Origin: Mesorhizobium sp. B2-8-5
GTDB taxonomy: Bacteria; Pseudomonadota; Alphaproteobacteria; Rhizobiales; Rhizobiaceae
Assembly (NCBI RefSeq): GCF_006440675.2
Contig: NZ_CP083951.1
Coordinates: forward strand, 2,017,501-2,081,500
Length of the DNA: 64,000 nucleotides
Direction of reading: 5' to 3'
Shown: one piece after another, positions 28,004 through 41,536 of the stretch
Position numbering within the stretch: the stretch's first letter is position 1
How the letters are laid out: every line of letters begins with the position of its first letter
Position numbers and translations under genes: made by a program
The notes under the pieces: generated by a model
Told to the model about the DNA's origin: nothing
Databases searched by the model: none
Seen by the model: the letters and a program-made list of their open reading frames with translations, nothing else

Positions 28004-28471
28004 ATGCGTCACGTTGATTTTTCCCCGCTTTATCGTTCGACTGTCGGCTTCGACCGGCTGTTCACCATGCTCGACTCGCTCGGCCAGCCCGAGACCGCGC
28101 AGACCTACCCGCCCTATAATATCGAGCGCACCGGCGAGAACGCCTATCGCATCTCGATGGCCGTTGCCGGCTTCTCCGAAGACGAGATCTCGATCGAGGC
28201 GCACCGCAACGTGCTGACCGTCAAGGGCGAGCGCAAGGAAGAGAACAACGGCGAGGGTTCGGAGCTGCTCTATCGCGGCATCGCCTCCCGCTCCTTCGAG
28301 CGCCGCTTCCAGCTGGCCGATCACGTCGAAGTGGAAGGCGCCACGCTGAAGAACGGCCTGCTCTTCGTCGACCTCAAGCGTAACATTCCCGAGGAGCTGA
28401 AGCCGCGCAAGATCGCGATTACCCAGTCTTCGGACAAGGCCAAGCAGATCGAGGCCAAGGCCGCCGCGTAA
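28004..28471 (+). CDS. Hsp20/alpha-crystallin small heat-shock protein
   Basis: A 155-residue IbpA-type holdase that binds unfolding proteins in the cytoplasm without ATP. The N-terminal FSPLYRSTVGFDRLFTMLDSL is typical of class A rhizobial sHsps; the alpha-crystallin domain runs from about 38 to 135 (YNIERTGENAYRISMAVAGFSEDEI through VEVEGATLKNGLLFVDLKRNIPEE), and the IAI C-terminal anchor is present in RKIAITQ. The ATG at 28004 follows AAGGAG by seven bases; the frame stays open upstream but that part is the leader RNA. Heat control is predicted at both transcription (RpoH) and translation (ROSE). A strong terminator follows. Confidence 0.95.
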   Translation: MRHVDFSPLYRSTVGFDRLFTMLDSLGQPETAQTYPPYNIERTGENAYRISMAVAGFSEDEISIEAHRNVLTVKGERKEENNGEGSELLYRGIASRSFERRFQLADHVEVEGATLKNGLLFVDLKRNIPEELKPRKIAITQSSDKAKQIEAKAAA

Positions 28472-28513
28472 TCCGCGGGCTCCATCGCAGACGACGTCTC
28501 CCTCCCGAGACGG

Positions 28514-28541
28514 AAGCGGCGCCGAGAGGCGCCGCTTTTTT
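28514..28541 (+). terminator. Rho-independent terminator of hsp20
   Basis: AAGCGGCGCC (28514-28523), GAGA loop, GGCGCCGCTT (28528-28537), then T-run to 28541. Confidence 0.9.
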
Positions 28542-28603
28542 GTGCCACCCGCAACGAGCCTTTCTGGCTCTTTGAAGCATGCGGCGGCGGATCATGAAGG
28601 GCG

Positions 28604-29356
28604 ATGTCCGATTTTTCCCTGCTGCTGACGCTCATCGTCGCAATCACTTTCCTGCTCGCCGGAATCGTCAAAGGCGTGACCGGCATGGGCCTGCCGACGC
28701 TAGCGATGGGCCTGTTGGGCACGATCATGCCGCCGGTGACCGCGGCATCGCTGCTCATCGTGCCCTCCTTCGTCACCAATGTCTGGCAGCTTTTCGCCGG
28801 CCCGAGTTTTTCCGCGATCCTGCGCCGGCTGTGGCTGATGATGGCGGGCATCCTGATCGGCACCATCGCCGGTTCGCGGCTGCTCGCCAGCGACAACGTC
28901 AAATGGACGACCGCCGGCCTCGGCGCGGCATTGATCGTCTATGCCGCCTACAGCCTGCTCGCGCGGCAGCCGACGGTGTCGGCACTCGCCGAACGCTGGT
29001 CGTCGCCGTTTGTGGGTTTCCTCACCGGCCTGGTCACGGGCGGCACCGGCGTCTTCGTCGTGCCTGCCGTCCCCTACATCCAGGCGCTGGGCTTGAGCCG
29101 CGATGATCTCATCCAGGCACTCGGCCTCTCCTTCACGGTGTCGACGATCGCCCTGGCGCTAGGCCTTGCCTCGCATGGCGCCTTCGAGGCCGGGCATCTG
29201 GCGATGTCCTCACTCGCCGTGCTGCCGGCCTTGCTCGGCATGTGGCTGGGGCAGGTGCTGCGCCAGAAAATCAGCCCAGCGACTTTCCGTCGATGGTTCC
29301 TGATCTTTCTGGTCCTGCTCGGCGTCGAGCTGTTGCTGCGGCCCTTCCTCGCCTAG
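28604..29356 (+). CDS. TauE/SafE family membrane permease
   Basis: A 250-residue inner-membrane protein with about eight helices in two related halves. The first half starts FLLAGIVKGVTGMGLPTLAMGLLGTIMPP and the second PFVGFLTGLVTGGTGVFVVPAVPYIQALGL, each carrying the conserved Gly-rich kinked helix of the TauE/SafE family. Members export sulfite, sulfonates or small organic anions; the substrate here is unknown. The ATG at 28604 begins directly in helix 1. Convergent with the MBL gene with only six bases between them. Confidence 0.88.
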   Translation: MSDFSLLLTLIVAITFLLAGIVKGVTGMGLPTLAMGLLGTIMPPVTAASLLIVPSFVTNVWQLFAGPSFSAILRRLWLMMAGILIGTIAGSRLLASDNVKWTTAGLGAALIVYAAYSLLARQPTVSALAERWSSPFVGFLTGLVTGGTGVFVVPAVPYIQALGLSRDDLIQALGLSFTVSTIALALGLASHGAFEAGHLAMSSLAVLPALLGMWLGQVLRQKISPATFRRWFLIFLVLLGVELLLRPFLA

Positions 29357-29362
29357 CGCACA

Positions 29363-30256
29363 TTACCGGCGCTTCGCCGCGATAGCGGCCTCCACGTTCT
29401 GCCGGTGAACGGGTTCATAAGGCGCAAAATACTCAACCGCCGTTGTCGCAAAAATGTCGGCGCCGAAGGTCCTCAAATCCTGCTTCGCCAGGTCGGGGTC
29501 TTGCCGGCAGGCAAGCAGCTTTCGGACATAGGCTTCGGTCGCCGCGATGAAGCTTCTGTCATAGCCGCCGGCTTCGATTGCCTCGAAGGAACCGTGGTTG
29601 GGCAGGATTCGATCGAACCGCCAGCCAGACATGCGCTCGAGGTCGATCAAGTGTTCCGCCAGACGCTCCGGTTCCGAGACATAGGTGACGGAATCTTCCA
29701 GCGTATCGCCCGCAAGCAGCAGGCCAGCTTGGGGCATCAGCAGCACCGTGCCGTCATGGCTGTGGATTTCGACCTGGCGCAGTTCGATCGAGATCGCCCC
29801 CACCGTCAGGCTGAGGCTGTTGTCGAACGTCCTGTTGGGCATAACGAGCGGCTTGATCGGCGGGTTGCCGCTTTCGATCTCGGCGCGGCCGCGTTCGAGT
29901 GCCGAGGCGGTCAGGGTGTTGGCGATGATCTCGCAGTCCTGGAACACCTCGTTGCCGGCGATATGGTCGTCATGCCAGTGGCTGAGAACGACGCGTATCG
30001 AGGTCACGCCCAGCTCTTCGAGGGTTTTCCGGATGAAGCGGGCATGGGGCAGGGATATGTGCGTGTCGTAGACGAGCGCCTGCGATCCATCGACGATCGC
30101 ATAGGTGCAGATGCCGAGCGTGTAAGCGCCGTCGTCGAGCCAATTCGACTCGTCCGACCAGATGCGTACGCCATCGACACGGCCATCATAGAAGCCGAGC
30201 ACGTTCGGCGCCGGACGGATCAGCCGCATCGTCGAGCCGAGAGGCGGTCTGGTCAT
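29363..30256 (-). CDS. MBL-fold metallo-hydrolase
   Basis: A 297-residue metallo-beta-lactamase-fold enzyme. The zinc motif HxHxDH is SHWHDDHIAGNEVF (His93, His95, Asp97, His98), the third metal ligand His is in EIHSHDGTVLL, and the bridging Asp is in LLLAGDTLEDS. ILPNHGSFEAIEAGGYD supplies the last His. Arrangement and length fit the glyoxalase-II-like/quorum-lactonase-like broad group; a substrate cannot be given. The ATG at 30256 was chosen because the longer frame upstream lies in the next gene. It follows that gene by 25 bases and is probably co-transcribed with it. Confidence 0.82.
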   Translation of the reverse strand: MTRPPLGSTMRLIRPAPNVLGFYDGRVDGVRIWSDESNWLDDGAYTLGICTYAIVDGSQALVYDTHISLPHARFIRKTLEELGVTSIRVVLSHWHDDHIAGNEVFQDCEIIANTLTASALERGRAEIESGNPPIKPLVMPNRTFDNSLSLTVGAISIELRQVEIHSHDGTVLLMPQAGLLLAGDTLEDSVTYVSEPERLAEHLIDLERMSGWRFDRILPNHGSFEAIEAGGYDRSFIAATEAYVRKLLACRQDPDLAKQDLRTFGADIFATTAVEYFAPYEPVHRQNVEAAIAAKRR

Positions 30257-30281
30257 TAGCTTGCCCTCGACTATTACAAGC

Positions 30282-31343
30282 TCAAGCCAGCAGTTGGCCG
30301 AGACGGTCGATCTCTGCCGTCGTGGTGGCGAAGCTGGCGACGAAGCGGTAGATCGCTTCATTGTCGCCGAGGTGGCCATCGAAACCCTGCGGCACGCCCC
30401 ATTCATAGAATTTGGCGCCGGCCGCCTGCAGCTTTTCCGCCGTGGCCCGACCGAGTATGGCGAAGACCTCATTGGCCTGCGGCAGCCAGGCGAGCTTGCC
30501 GACCGGCGCATCCTCGATCGTCTCGGCCAGGTGTGCAGCCATCTGATTGGCATGCCCGGCCATCCTCAACCACAGATCGTCGGTGAAATAGGCCTCGAAC
30601 TGGGCCGAGATGAAGCGGGCCTTGGAGAAGGTCTGTCCGGCGCGCTGGCGCAGCAGACGCAAATCCTTGCCGACGTCCGGATTGAGGACCACCACCGCGT
30701 CCGCCATCCAGCAGCCGTTCTTGGTGCCGCCGAAGGAGATGAGGTCGACGCCGCTCTTCCAAGTCATTTCGGCCGGGCTGACGCCCGTCGCGGCAATCGC
30801 ATTGGCGAAGCGCGCGCCGTCCATATGCAGCGGCAGCTTGTGGCGGCGGCTGACCTCTGCGATCGCCTTGACGTCGTCGACGCCGTAGACCGTGCCGACC
30901 TCGGTCGCCTGGGTTACGGTGACCGCCATCGGCTGACCGGCGGGCGCCAGATCCTGAGAATAACGCCTTATCGCGCGGTCGAGAGCCTCCGGGTTCATGC
31001 GCCCCAGCGGTCCCGGCACCGGCGCCATGCGCGCGCCGCCGGTGTAGAAACCCATCGCCCCGAACTCGTCGACATTCATGTGCGCTTCGGAATGGCAGAG
31101 CGCGATGCCGCCGACGCGGTTCAATGCAGCCATCGAAAGCGCGTTGGCCGCCGTGCCGGTCCCGACGAAGAAGACCTGCACCTCGCGTTCGAAGATATCG
31201 TTGAAGCGGCGATAGACGGCGCGGTCCAGGTCGCCGTCACCGTAAGCGACAGCGGTGCCGGCGGCATGACGCGACAGGTTGGCCGAAATGTCGGGGTGGA
31301 CGCCCGCCCAGTTGTCGGATGCAAAGAACATCGAAAGGTCCAT
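30282..31343 (-). CDS. Threonine aldolase/beta-eliminating lyase family (PLP enzyme)
   Basis: A 353-residue fold-type I PLP enzyme. FFASDNWAGVHPDI opens the protein as in low-specificity threonine aldolases. FFVGTGTAANALSMAAL binds the cofactor phosphate, LPLHMDGARFANAIAATG holds the Asp that contacts the pyridine, and SFGGTKNGCWMADAVV holds the Schiff-base Lys. It would split L-threonine or allo-threonine to glycine and acetaldehyde, or a related beta-hydroxy amino acid. ATG at 31343 was preferred; ATG at 31331 (MFFASDN) is also possible. Confidence 0.83.
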   Translation of the reverse strand: MDLSMFFASDNWAGVHPDISANLSRHAAGTAVAYGDGDLDRAVYRRFNDIFEREVQVFFVGTGTAANALSMAALNRVGGIALCHSEAHMNVDEFGAMGFYTGGARMAPVPGPLGRMNPEALDRAIRRYSQDLAPAGQPMAVTVTQATEVGTVYGVDDVKAIAEVSRRHKLPLHMDGARFANAIAATGVSPAEMTWKSGVDLISFGGTKNGCWMADAVVVLNPDVGKDLRLLRQRAGQTFSKARFISAQFEAYFTDDLWLRMAGHANQMAAHLAETIEDAPVGKLAWLPQANEVFAILGRATAEKLQAAGAKFYEWGVPQGFDGHLGDNEAIYRFVASFATTTAEIDRLGQLLA

Positions 31344-31821
31344 ATCGTGATTGGCAAAAGCGGCGGGACTTGACCGCTTCGGCAGTCGAAGCGCAAGGGC
31401 CAATCATCGGCAAAGCGGTGAAGCCAGCAATCGAGGCCAGAGGGCCCGGACCAAAGCTTGCGTTTCCTGCGCTTGCCACGAAATTTTGTGTCGCGGCGCC
31501 GCCAAGTTTTTTGTGAATCGGTCTTGTGTAGCCACCTGATTTCTGGCATAAAAAATTTAGGACAGTAGTGCTGTCTTATTTTGTCGCACAAAACAGGCTG
31601 GACTGGCGTATGATCGCTGCCATTCCGGCCATTGTCGCGAGCGGCGGGTAGACGGCCCGGCTCTGGCCTGTACGATACCGGATGCGAACCGGGCGTATAG
31701 CCGTATGGTTCGATTGATTTCGCGAGACGTGCCGCAGGATGAAGGGGAAGCATCATGCTTCCCAAGGCAAACCAGCGCCCTGAAACGGTCGGGGCCAAGG
31801 TGGAGAACGGAGGATAGGACG
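31344..31821. other. Intergenic control region upstream of gltB
   Basis: 478 bases between divergent genes. Two inverted repeats stand out: GACAG-TAGTG-CTGTC (31561-31575) and TTTTGT-CGC-ACAAAA (31579-31593). AT-rich blocks around 31480-31570 are the likeliest promoter position. A long leader to gltB is implied. No gene seen. Confidence 0.5.
31561..31593. promoter_or_regulatory. Tandem inverted repeats, candidate gltB regulator sites
   Basis: GACAG/CTGTC with 5-nt loop followed three bases later by the perfect TTTTGT/ACAAAA palindrome. They could be operators or leader RNA hairpins. Confidence 0.4.
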
Positions 31822-36558
<4,737 letters not shown>

Positions 36559-36568
36559 GCATCGGGCA

Positions 36569-36592
36569 GGCCGGAGAGATGGCTCTCCGGCC
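36569..36592 (+). terminator. Hairpin after gltB
   Basis: GGCCGGAGAG (36569-36578) and CTCTCCGGCC (36583-36592), perfect, loop ATGG, no T-run. Probably an mRNA end/stabiliser or partial terminator between gltB and gltD. Confidence 0.55.
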
Positions 36593-36621
36593 GGCATCCT
36601 CGCCAACAATCCTGACCCCGA

Positions 36622-36671
36622 GAGCATGACCCCGACAAGTGGGAACCGGTTTTCGGGCGAAGGTCATGCTC
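36622..36671. repeat. REP-like palindrome, GAGCATGACC arm type
   Basis: GAGCATGACC (36622-36631) and GGTCATGCTC (36662-36671), with the core AAGTGGGAACCGGTTTT shared (inverted) with 9691 and 47181. Confidence 0.8.
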
Positions 36672-36756
36672 CAACAAGGTGCGGTTGCCAGGGCAGCCTT
36701 AAGGGGTTAACGGGTGCGCCGACAAAAAGCGTGCCTTCGGACAGCAGGGACTGACT

Positions 36757-38211
36757 ATGGGCAAGGTAACAGGCTTTCTCGAGATCGACCGGCAGGTGCA
36801 CAAGTACCAGCCTGCCTCGGACCGCATCCGGCATTTCCGCGAATTCACACTGCCGATGTCGGACAAGGAGGTCGAGAAACAGGCCGCGCGCTGCATGGAT
36901 TGCGGCATTCCGTTCTGCCACGGGCCGACGGGCTGTCCGATCCACAACCAGATCCCCGACTGGAACGACCTCGTCTACAATGGCGACTGGGACAATGCGA
37001 TCCGCAACCTGCACTCGACCAACAATTTCCCGGAGTTCACCGGCCGGATCTGCCCGGCGCCTTGCGAGGAAGCCTGCACCCTGAACCTCGAGGACATTCC
37101 GGTCGCCATCAAGACGGTGGAGCAGGCGATCGCCGACAAGGCCTATGAGACCGGCCACATTCGGCCTTATCCGCCGGAAAGGAAGACCGGCAAGCGGGTT
37201 GCCGTCATCGGTTCCGGCCCGGCCGGCATGGCGGCGGCGCAGCAGCTGGGCCGCGCCGGCCACGACGTGCATGTCTATGAGCGCGAAAGCCGCCCCGGCG
37301 GGCTGATGCGTTACGGCATACCGGACTTCAAGATCGAGAAGCACTATATCGACCGTCGCATCGAGCAGATGCAGGGCGAGGGGGTGACCTTCCATTGCGG
37401 CGTCAATGTCGGCGTCGACATGAAAGTGGCTGATCTGCTCGGGGAATTCGACGCCGTGCTTTATTGCGGCGGCTCCGAAACGCCGCGTCCGGCCGGTATT
37501 CCGGGCGCCGATCTCAGCGGCGTCTACGACGCCATGCCCTATCTGGTGCAGCAGAACCGTCGTGTCGGCGGCGAGCCGATCCAGTCGGTGGCGTGGCCCT
37601 CGCACCCGATCATCGCCGGCGGCCAGCATGTCGTCGTCGTCGGTGGCGGGGACACCGCGTCCGACTGCATCGGCACCGCCTTCCGCCAGGGCGCGGTGCG
37701 CGTGACCCAGCTCGACATCCGTCCGCAGCCGCCGGAGAAGGAAGACAAGCTTGCGGTCTGGCCTTACTGGGCGACCAAGATGCGCACCTCGTCCTCGCAG
37801 GCCGAGGGCGCCGAGCGCGAATTCCAGGTGGCGACGCTGGAGTTCATCGGTGAGGAAGGCCAGTTGACCGGTGTGCGCTGCTGCGAGGTCGACGACAAGC
37901 GCAAGCCGGTCGCCGGCACCGAGTTCGTCATCCGCGCCGATCTCGCTTTCATCGCCATCGGCTTCGCCGGACCGGCGGGCGACAGCCTGATGAAGGAGCT
38001 CGACGGCGAGATCAAAGTCGTCACCGACAGCCGCCGCTCGAACAATGTCGAGGCCAACGATCGCGACTACAGGACCAGTGTCGACAAGCTCTATGCGGCG
38101 GGCGACGTGCGCCGCGGCCAGTCGCTGGTGGTGTGGGCGATCCGCGAGGGCCGCCAGGCGGCGCGCTCGATCGACGAGACGCTGATGGGATCCACGGTTC
38201 TGCCGCGTTAA
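36757..38211 (+). CDS. gltD: Glutamate synthase (NADPH), small subunit
   Basis: A 484-residue FAD protein that passes electrons from NADPH to GltB. The N-terminal 4Fe-4S cysteines are in [19 protein letters not shown] and [14 protein letters not shown]. The FAD fold begins at [18 protein letters not shown], with [12 protein letters not shown] following, and the NADPH site is [17 protein letters not shown]. The final FAD-contact motif [24 protein letters not shown] is intact. Length and order agree with the E. coli beta subunit. It is the second gene of the gltBD unit. Confidence 0.97.
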   Translation: MGKVTGFLEIDRQVHKYQPASDRIRHFREFTLPMSDKEVEKQAARCMDCGIPFCHGPTGCPIHNQIPDWNDLVYNGDWDNAIRNLHSTNNFPEFTGRICPAPCEEACTLNLEDIPVAIKTVEQAIADKAYETGHIRPYPPERKTGKRVAVIGSGPAGMAAAQQLGRAGHDVHVYERESRPGGLMRYGIPDFKIEKHYIDRRIEQMQGEGVTFHCGVNVGVDMKVADLLGEFDAVLYCGGSETPRPAGIPGADLSGVYDAMPYLVQQNRRVGGEPIQSVAWPSHPIIAGGQHVVVVGGGDTASDCIGTAFRQGAVRVTQLDIRPQPPEKEDKLAVWPYWATKMRTSSSQAEGAEREFQVATLEFIGEEGQLTGVRCCEVDDKRKPVAGTEFVIRADLAFIAIGFAGPAGDSLMKELDGEIKVVTDSRRSNNVEANDRDYRTSVDKLYAAGDVRRGQSLVVWAIREGRQAARSIDETLMGSTVLPR

Positions 38212-38249
38212 ATTGGGCCAGCGAGCCGCAGCCTTTTGCGAAGCTCAGC

Positions 38250-38657
38250 CTAGCTAAGCAACAGCTTTATCGCCCAATAGAGGCCGATGGCCATCTGGAC
38301 CAAGAACGCCGAAAATCGAGCCTTGACAGCGGTCGGACTTGTCGACGTCAAATGAATGGCCGACTGCACCAGCCTCGCGCCTAGAAACCAATATGCGAGC
38401 GGATCGGTAATCGAGGCGCGCGCGCTCATTATGGCCAGGGCCATGAGACCTCCGAATATGGGAAGGCCTTCGATGCAATTGGCATGGGCGCGCGCCAGCC
38501 GCTGCAAGAAGGGCGAAAGACCGGCGTTGTCCGGTGCGAAGCCATTCGCGGGGACGCGGCCGCTCACCACAAGATGGGTGCGCAGGATTTCCATCCATAT
38601 GAGCAATAAGAGGGTCCAAGTCACGAACCCAAGCAAGGCATAGCCTGTTGCCGACAT
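38250..38657 (-). CDS. MAPEG family membrane protein
   Basis: A 135-residue protein with four hydrophobic helices. Features of MAPEG proteins are seen: a first helix TLLLLIWMEILRTH, the central RLARAHANCIEGLPIF (the 'R.R.NxxE' type glutathione-binding stretch) and RLVQSAIH before helix 4. The start at 38657 was chosen over an ATG 45 bases upstream because it begins just before the first helix. Bacterial members include glutathione S-transferase-like proteins and others of unknown role. It is convergent with gltD and appears to be a single gene. Confidence 0.75.
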   Translation of the reverse strand: MSATGYALLGFVTWTLLLLIWMEILRTHLVVSGRVPANGFAPDNAGLSPFLQRLARAHANCIEGLPIFGGLMALAIMSARASITDPLAYWFLGARLVQSAIHLTSTSPTAVKARFSAFLVQMAIGLYWAIKLLLS

Positions 38658-38744
38658 ATTCGCCCCCCGACTTTGACTTCGGTCAAAATCCAACAATGTC
38701 ATTGTTCGGCTTGGCGCGAAATTGCCGCTACGCAGGAATGTCGG

Positions 38745-39986
38745 TCACGGAGTCGCCGGCGCCGGGTCGGACTCTACAGCCGTGGTCGCCGGCTGCGGCT
38801 TCGGCGGCCAGGAAAAATCGTCGGCGCGGCCGGGAGAGGCGGCCGGCGCCTTGCCTTCCAGGATCAGCTTTCCGCCGGGCAGGTTCGGATCGGCCTTGGC
38901 CGGCTGCGCGGCGCCCAGCAGTTCGGTGCCGCCGTCGAGCGACGGGTCGCCGAGCAGCATCGGCGCGGTGCGGTCGACGATGACGGGCGCCGCGGCCGGC
39001 TTCGGCGCCTCGACCGGAGCGCCGGCCGGCGCCGACATGGTCGTGACGCTTCCCGGCGCCGCCAGGCCCAGGATCTTGGCCAACGGCTTTTCCGTGTAGA
39101 AAGCGAGCTTGCGCTTGCCGGCCTTGGTGACGTTGATGCCGTCGTCGGAACGCAAGCGAACCGGCTGGCCGTTGATGTCCGGGCCGGAGGTGACGAAAGC
39201 GCCGTTCTCGTCGACGAAGCCGTCCCAGACATCGACGAATTCGCCGCCATGCTTTTCGGCGGCCGAGTGATAGATGTCGTTGAAGGCAAGCATGTCCGAG
39301 TTCATCTTCGACACGCGGAAAGCCGGCATGCCGACCCATAGGAACGGCACTTTGGTGTCCTGGATGGCCTTGCCGAACGCATCGGTGCGGCGCTCGTATT
39401 CCTTGGTCCAGTTCTCCGAGCGGGGCTGCTCGCGCACCTCGCCGACCCGCATCTGCTGGCGGTCGTTGGAGCCCAGCATGACGATCACGGCCGACGGCTT
39501 CTCGGTCTCGATCAACGACTTGATCTCGACCGGCCAGTTATAGAAATCGTCGCGCACGAAGCCCGACGACCCGTTGCTGCGGGCAACGATCCTGATGGCG
39601 GGATTGTCGGCGAAGGCGGTGTCCAGGCCTTCGGCCAACCCGCCCGCCAGAAAATCGCCAACCACCAGCACGACACGGGCGTCGTTCGTCTTCTCAACGA
39701 TCGGCGTTTCCGGCTCGGCCGGCGGGCGAGGCTTGGATTTCTTCTTCGGTTTCGGCCTTGATTTCTGGATCTCGACCGGTGGCTCGACGCGTTCGCTGCG
39801 GCGCGGGAACAGGAGGTCACGCAGCGACCAGCCGCGGCTTTCCTCCTGCGCGAATGCCGGTGCGTGGAAAGCGCCGGCGGCGGTGACGACAAGCACGGCC
39901 AGGGCGAGAATCAGGATCGGCGCCCGGCGAATGCCCTGCCTGATACGCGCGACCGACACCAAACACCTCTCCATCCCTTGGCGCAT
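38745..39986 (-). CDS. DUF459/SGNH-like periplasmic protein, catalytic residues altered
   Basis: A 413-residue exported protein. A basic N-terminus and hydrophobic segment 22-46 form a signal anchor (ending PAFAQ), then a Pro/Lys-rich linker (70-98). The SGNH-like domain runs from about 104 to 305. Block I reads VVGDFLAGGL (110-112 GDF, where active hydrolases have GDS), block III is intact (LGSNDRQQ, 172-175), and the terminal block reads SDDGINVTKAG with Asn285 where His is usual. The tail is a 100-residue Pro/Ala-rich region. It may bind rather than cleave envelope polysaccharide. It lies 90 bases after the transglycosylase gene on the same strand. Confidence 0.75.
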   Translation of the reverse strand: MRQGMERCLVSVARIRQGIRRAPILILALAVLVVTAAGAFHAPAFAQEESRGWSLRDLLFPRRSERVEPPVEIQKSRPKPKKKSKPRPPAEPETPIVEKTNDARVVLVVGDFLAGGLAEGLDTAFADNPAIRIVARSNGSSGFVRDDFYNWPVEIKSLIETEKPSAVIVMLGSNDRQQMRVGEVREQPRSENWTKEYERRTDAFGKAIQDTKVPFLWVGMPAFRVSKMNSDMLAFNDIYHSAAEKHGGEFVDVWDGFVDENGAFVTSGPDINGQPVRLRSDDGINVTKAGKRKLAFYTEKPLAKILGLAAPGSVTTMSAPAGAPVEAPKPAAAPVIVDRTAPMLLGDPSLDGGTELLGAAQPAKADPNLPGGKLILEGKAPAASPGRADDFSWPPKPQPATTAVESDPAPATP

Positions 39987-40031
39987 GACCAGGCAGACGC
40001 TGGAAAGTCATGCGCAAGCCGAAGCGCTACA

Positions 40032-40058
40032 GCATCCTTGCCGCCTTTGAAAGGATGC
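40032..40058. terminator. Hairpin between the transglycosylase and DUF459 genes
   Basis: GCATCCTT (40032-40039) and AAGGATGC (40051-40058), perfect, 11-nt loop, no clear T-run. Possibly a partial terminator. Confidence 0.45.
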
Positions 40059-40076
40059 CTGCAGCCATGGGTGGCT

Positions 40077-41297
40077 CTATTGCTTGCGGAGCCATTTGAG
40101 CACTTCCATGCTCGGATAGCCATCCTGGTTCAAGCCGACCTTGGCCTGATAGGCCATGATGGCGGCCTTCGAGCCATCGCCGATCTTGCCGTCGAACTTG
40201 CCATCATAATAGCCGTGATCGGAAAGCCGCTTCTGCAGCTCCTGCCGCTCCTCGAAGCTGAGCTTGGTGAAAGGCCGCTGCCAGTCCTGCACCAGGCCGG
40301 TGCCGCCGGCGATCTCGTCGGCCAGGAGACCGACGGCCAAAGCGTATTTGTCGGCGTTGTTGTAGGCCTTGATGACCGAGAAATTCCTGATCATCAGGAA
40401 GGCGGGGCCGCCGCGGCCGTCCGGCACTTTCAGCGTCGCCTTGTCGGTCAGGTTCTTGAACGGCTTGCCGCTGGCCCTAACGACGCCGAGCGCCTGCCAT
40501 TGAGCGATCGTCTTTGCGCCGCCGGGCAGCTTGCCGGCTGGTATGGTCACTTCATAGCCCCAGGTCTTGCCGGCCTGCCAGCCGTTCTTCTTCAAAAGGT
40601 TGGCGGAGGTCGCCAGCGCGTCGGGAATCGAATTCCAGATGTCACGCTTGCCGTTGCCGTCCATGTCGACCGCATAGCGCTGATAGCTGGTCGGGATGAA
40701 CTGGGTCTGGCCCATCGCGCCGGCCCAGGAGCCCATCAGATGGCTCTCATCGATGTCGCCGGTCTGCAGGATCTTCAGGGCGGCGATCAGCTGGGTACGG
40801 GCATATTTCGAGCGCTTCGGGTCGCCATAGGCGAGCGTCGCCAGCGAACGGATGACGTTGCGCATGATGTCGTCGCGCTTGAGGATCTCGCCATAGTTCG
40901 ATTCCATCGACCAGATGGCGAGAAGAACATTGCGGTCGACGCCGAATCGCGCCTCGATCCGGTCGAGCCACGGTTTCCATTTCCTCGCCATCGACTGGCC
41001 GTTGGCCACCGACTGGTCATGCACGCGGTTGTCGAAATAGTCCCAGGCGGGCGCGGTGAATTCCGGCTGGGTGCGGGCTTTTTCCAACACGACCGGGTCG
41101 GGCTCGATGCCTCTCATGGACTGATCGTAAACAGCGCCCGAAACGCCGCCCGCCACCGCGGTGGCGCGGAAACCCGAGACCCACTGGCGGAACCCGGCAT
41201 CGGCGAAAGCGGGTCCGGCGGGCAGCAGCAAGGCCAGCGTGAGGCCGGCTGCCGTCACCAGTGCCGTCAGGCGCCTCGCAGTGTTGCGAACGGACAT
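40077..41297 (-). CDS. Lytic murein transglycosylase, MltB/Slt35 type, with peptidoglycan-binding domain
   Basis: A 406-residue periplasmic enzyme that cleaves glycan strands of murein to 1,6-anhydro ends. Residues 1-32 form a signal peptide. The transglycosylase domain (35-335) has catalytic Glu132 in LLAIWSMESNYG, and GAMGQTQFIPTSYQRYAVDMDGNGKRDIW is the classic MltB block. A PG_binding_1 domain closes the protein (LQKRLSDHGYYDGKFDGKIGDGSKAAIMAYQ). The second of two adjacent ATGs (41297) was preferred because AAGGAGG stands five bases upstream. Diverges from galU. Confidence 0.92.
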   Translation of the reverse strand: MSVRNTARRLTALVTAAGLTLALLLPAGPAFADAGFRQWVSGFRATAVAGGVSGAVYDQSMRGIEPDPVVLEKARTQPEFTAPAWDYFDNRVHDQSVANGQSMARKWKPWLDRIEARFGVDRNVLLAIWSMESNYGEILKRDDIMRNVIRSLATLAYGDPKRSKYARTQLIAALKILQTGDIDESHLMGSWAGAMGQTQFIPTSYQRYAVDMDGNGKRDIWNSIPDALATSANLLKKNGWQAGKTWGYEVTIPAGKLPGGAKTIAQWQALGVVRASGKPFKNLTDKATLKVPDGRGGPAFLMIRNFSVIKAYNNADKYALAVGLLADEIAGGTGLVQDWQRPFTKLSFEERQELQKRLSDHGYYDGKFDGKIGDGSKAAIMAYQAKVGLNQDGYPSMEVLKWLRKQ

Positions 41298-41536
41298 CAT
41301 TTCCTCCTTCGTCAAATCAGGAAGGATCATTCAACGCCGAACCGGGTTAGTATTTAGTTTACCATAGGTGCCGCCGGGAACGAAAAGAGGTGTCGCGGCT
41401 TTTAGCTCTCATATTCAACTTGGCCGTTCGGTAGTCCAACATTCCGGCGTGAAAATGATTTCCGCGTGAAAATCTCTGGGGGGATTGCGGAGCATGCAGC
41501 CGAGCGGATAATTGGCTGAAACGCAGGGGTGTCAGC

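Noticed and set aside
30261..31373. Open frame of 370 codons on the plus strand opposite the threonine-aldolase gene
   Set aside because: Shadow frame; the PLP enzyme on the minus strand has all expected motifs.
41298..41536. Possible regulatory RNA between the transglycosylase and galU genes
   Set aside because: AT-rich divergent promoter region, but no convincing conserved structure or terminator.
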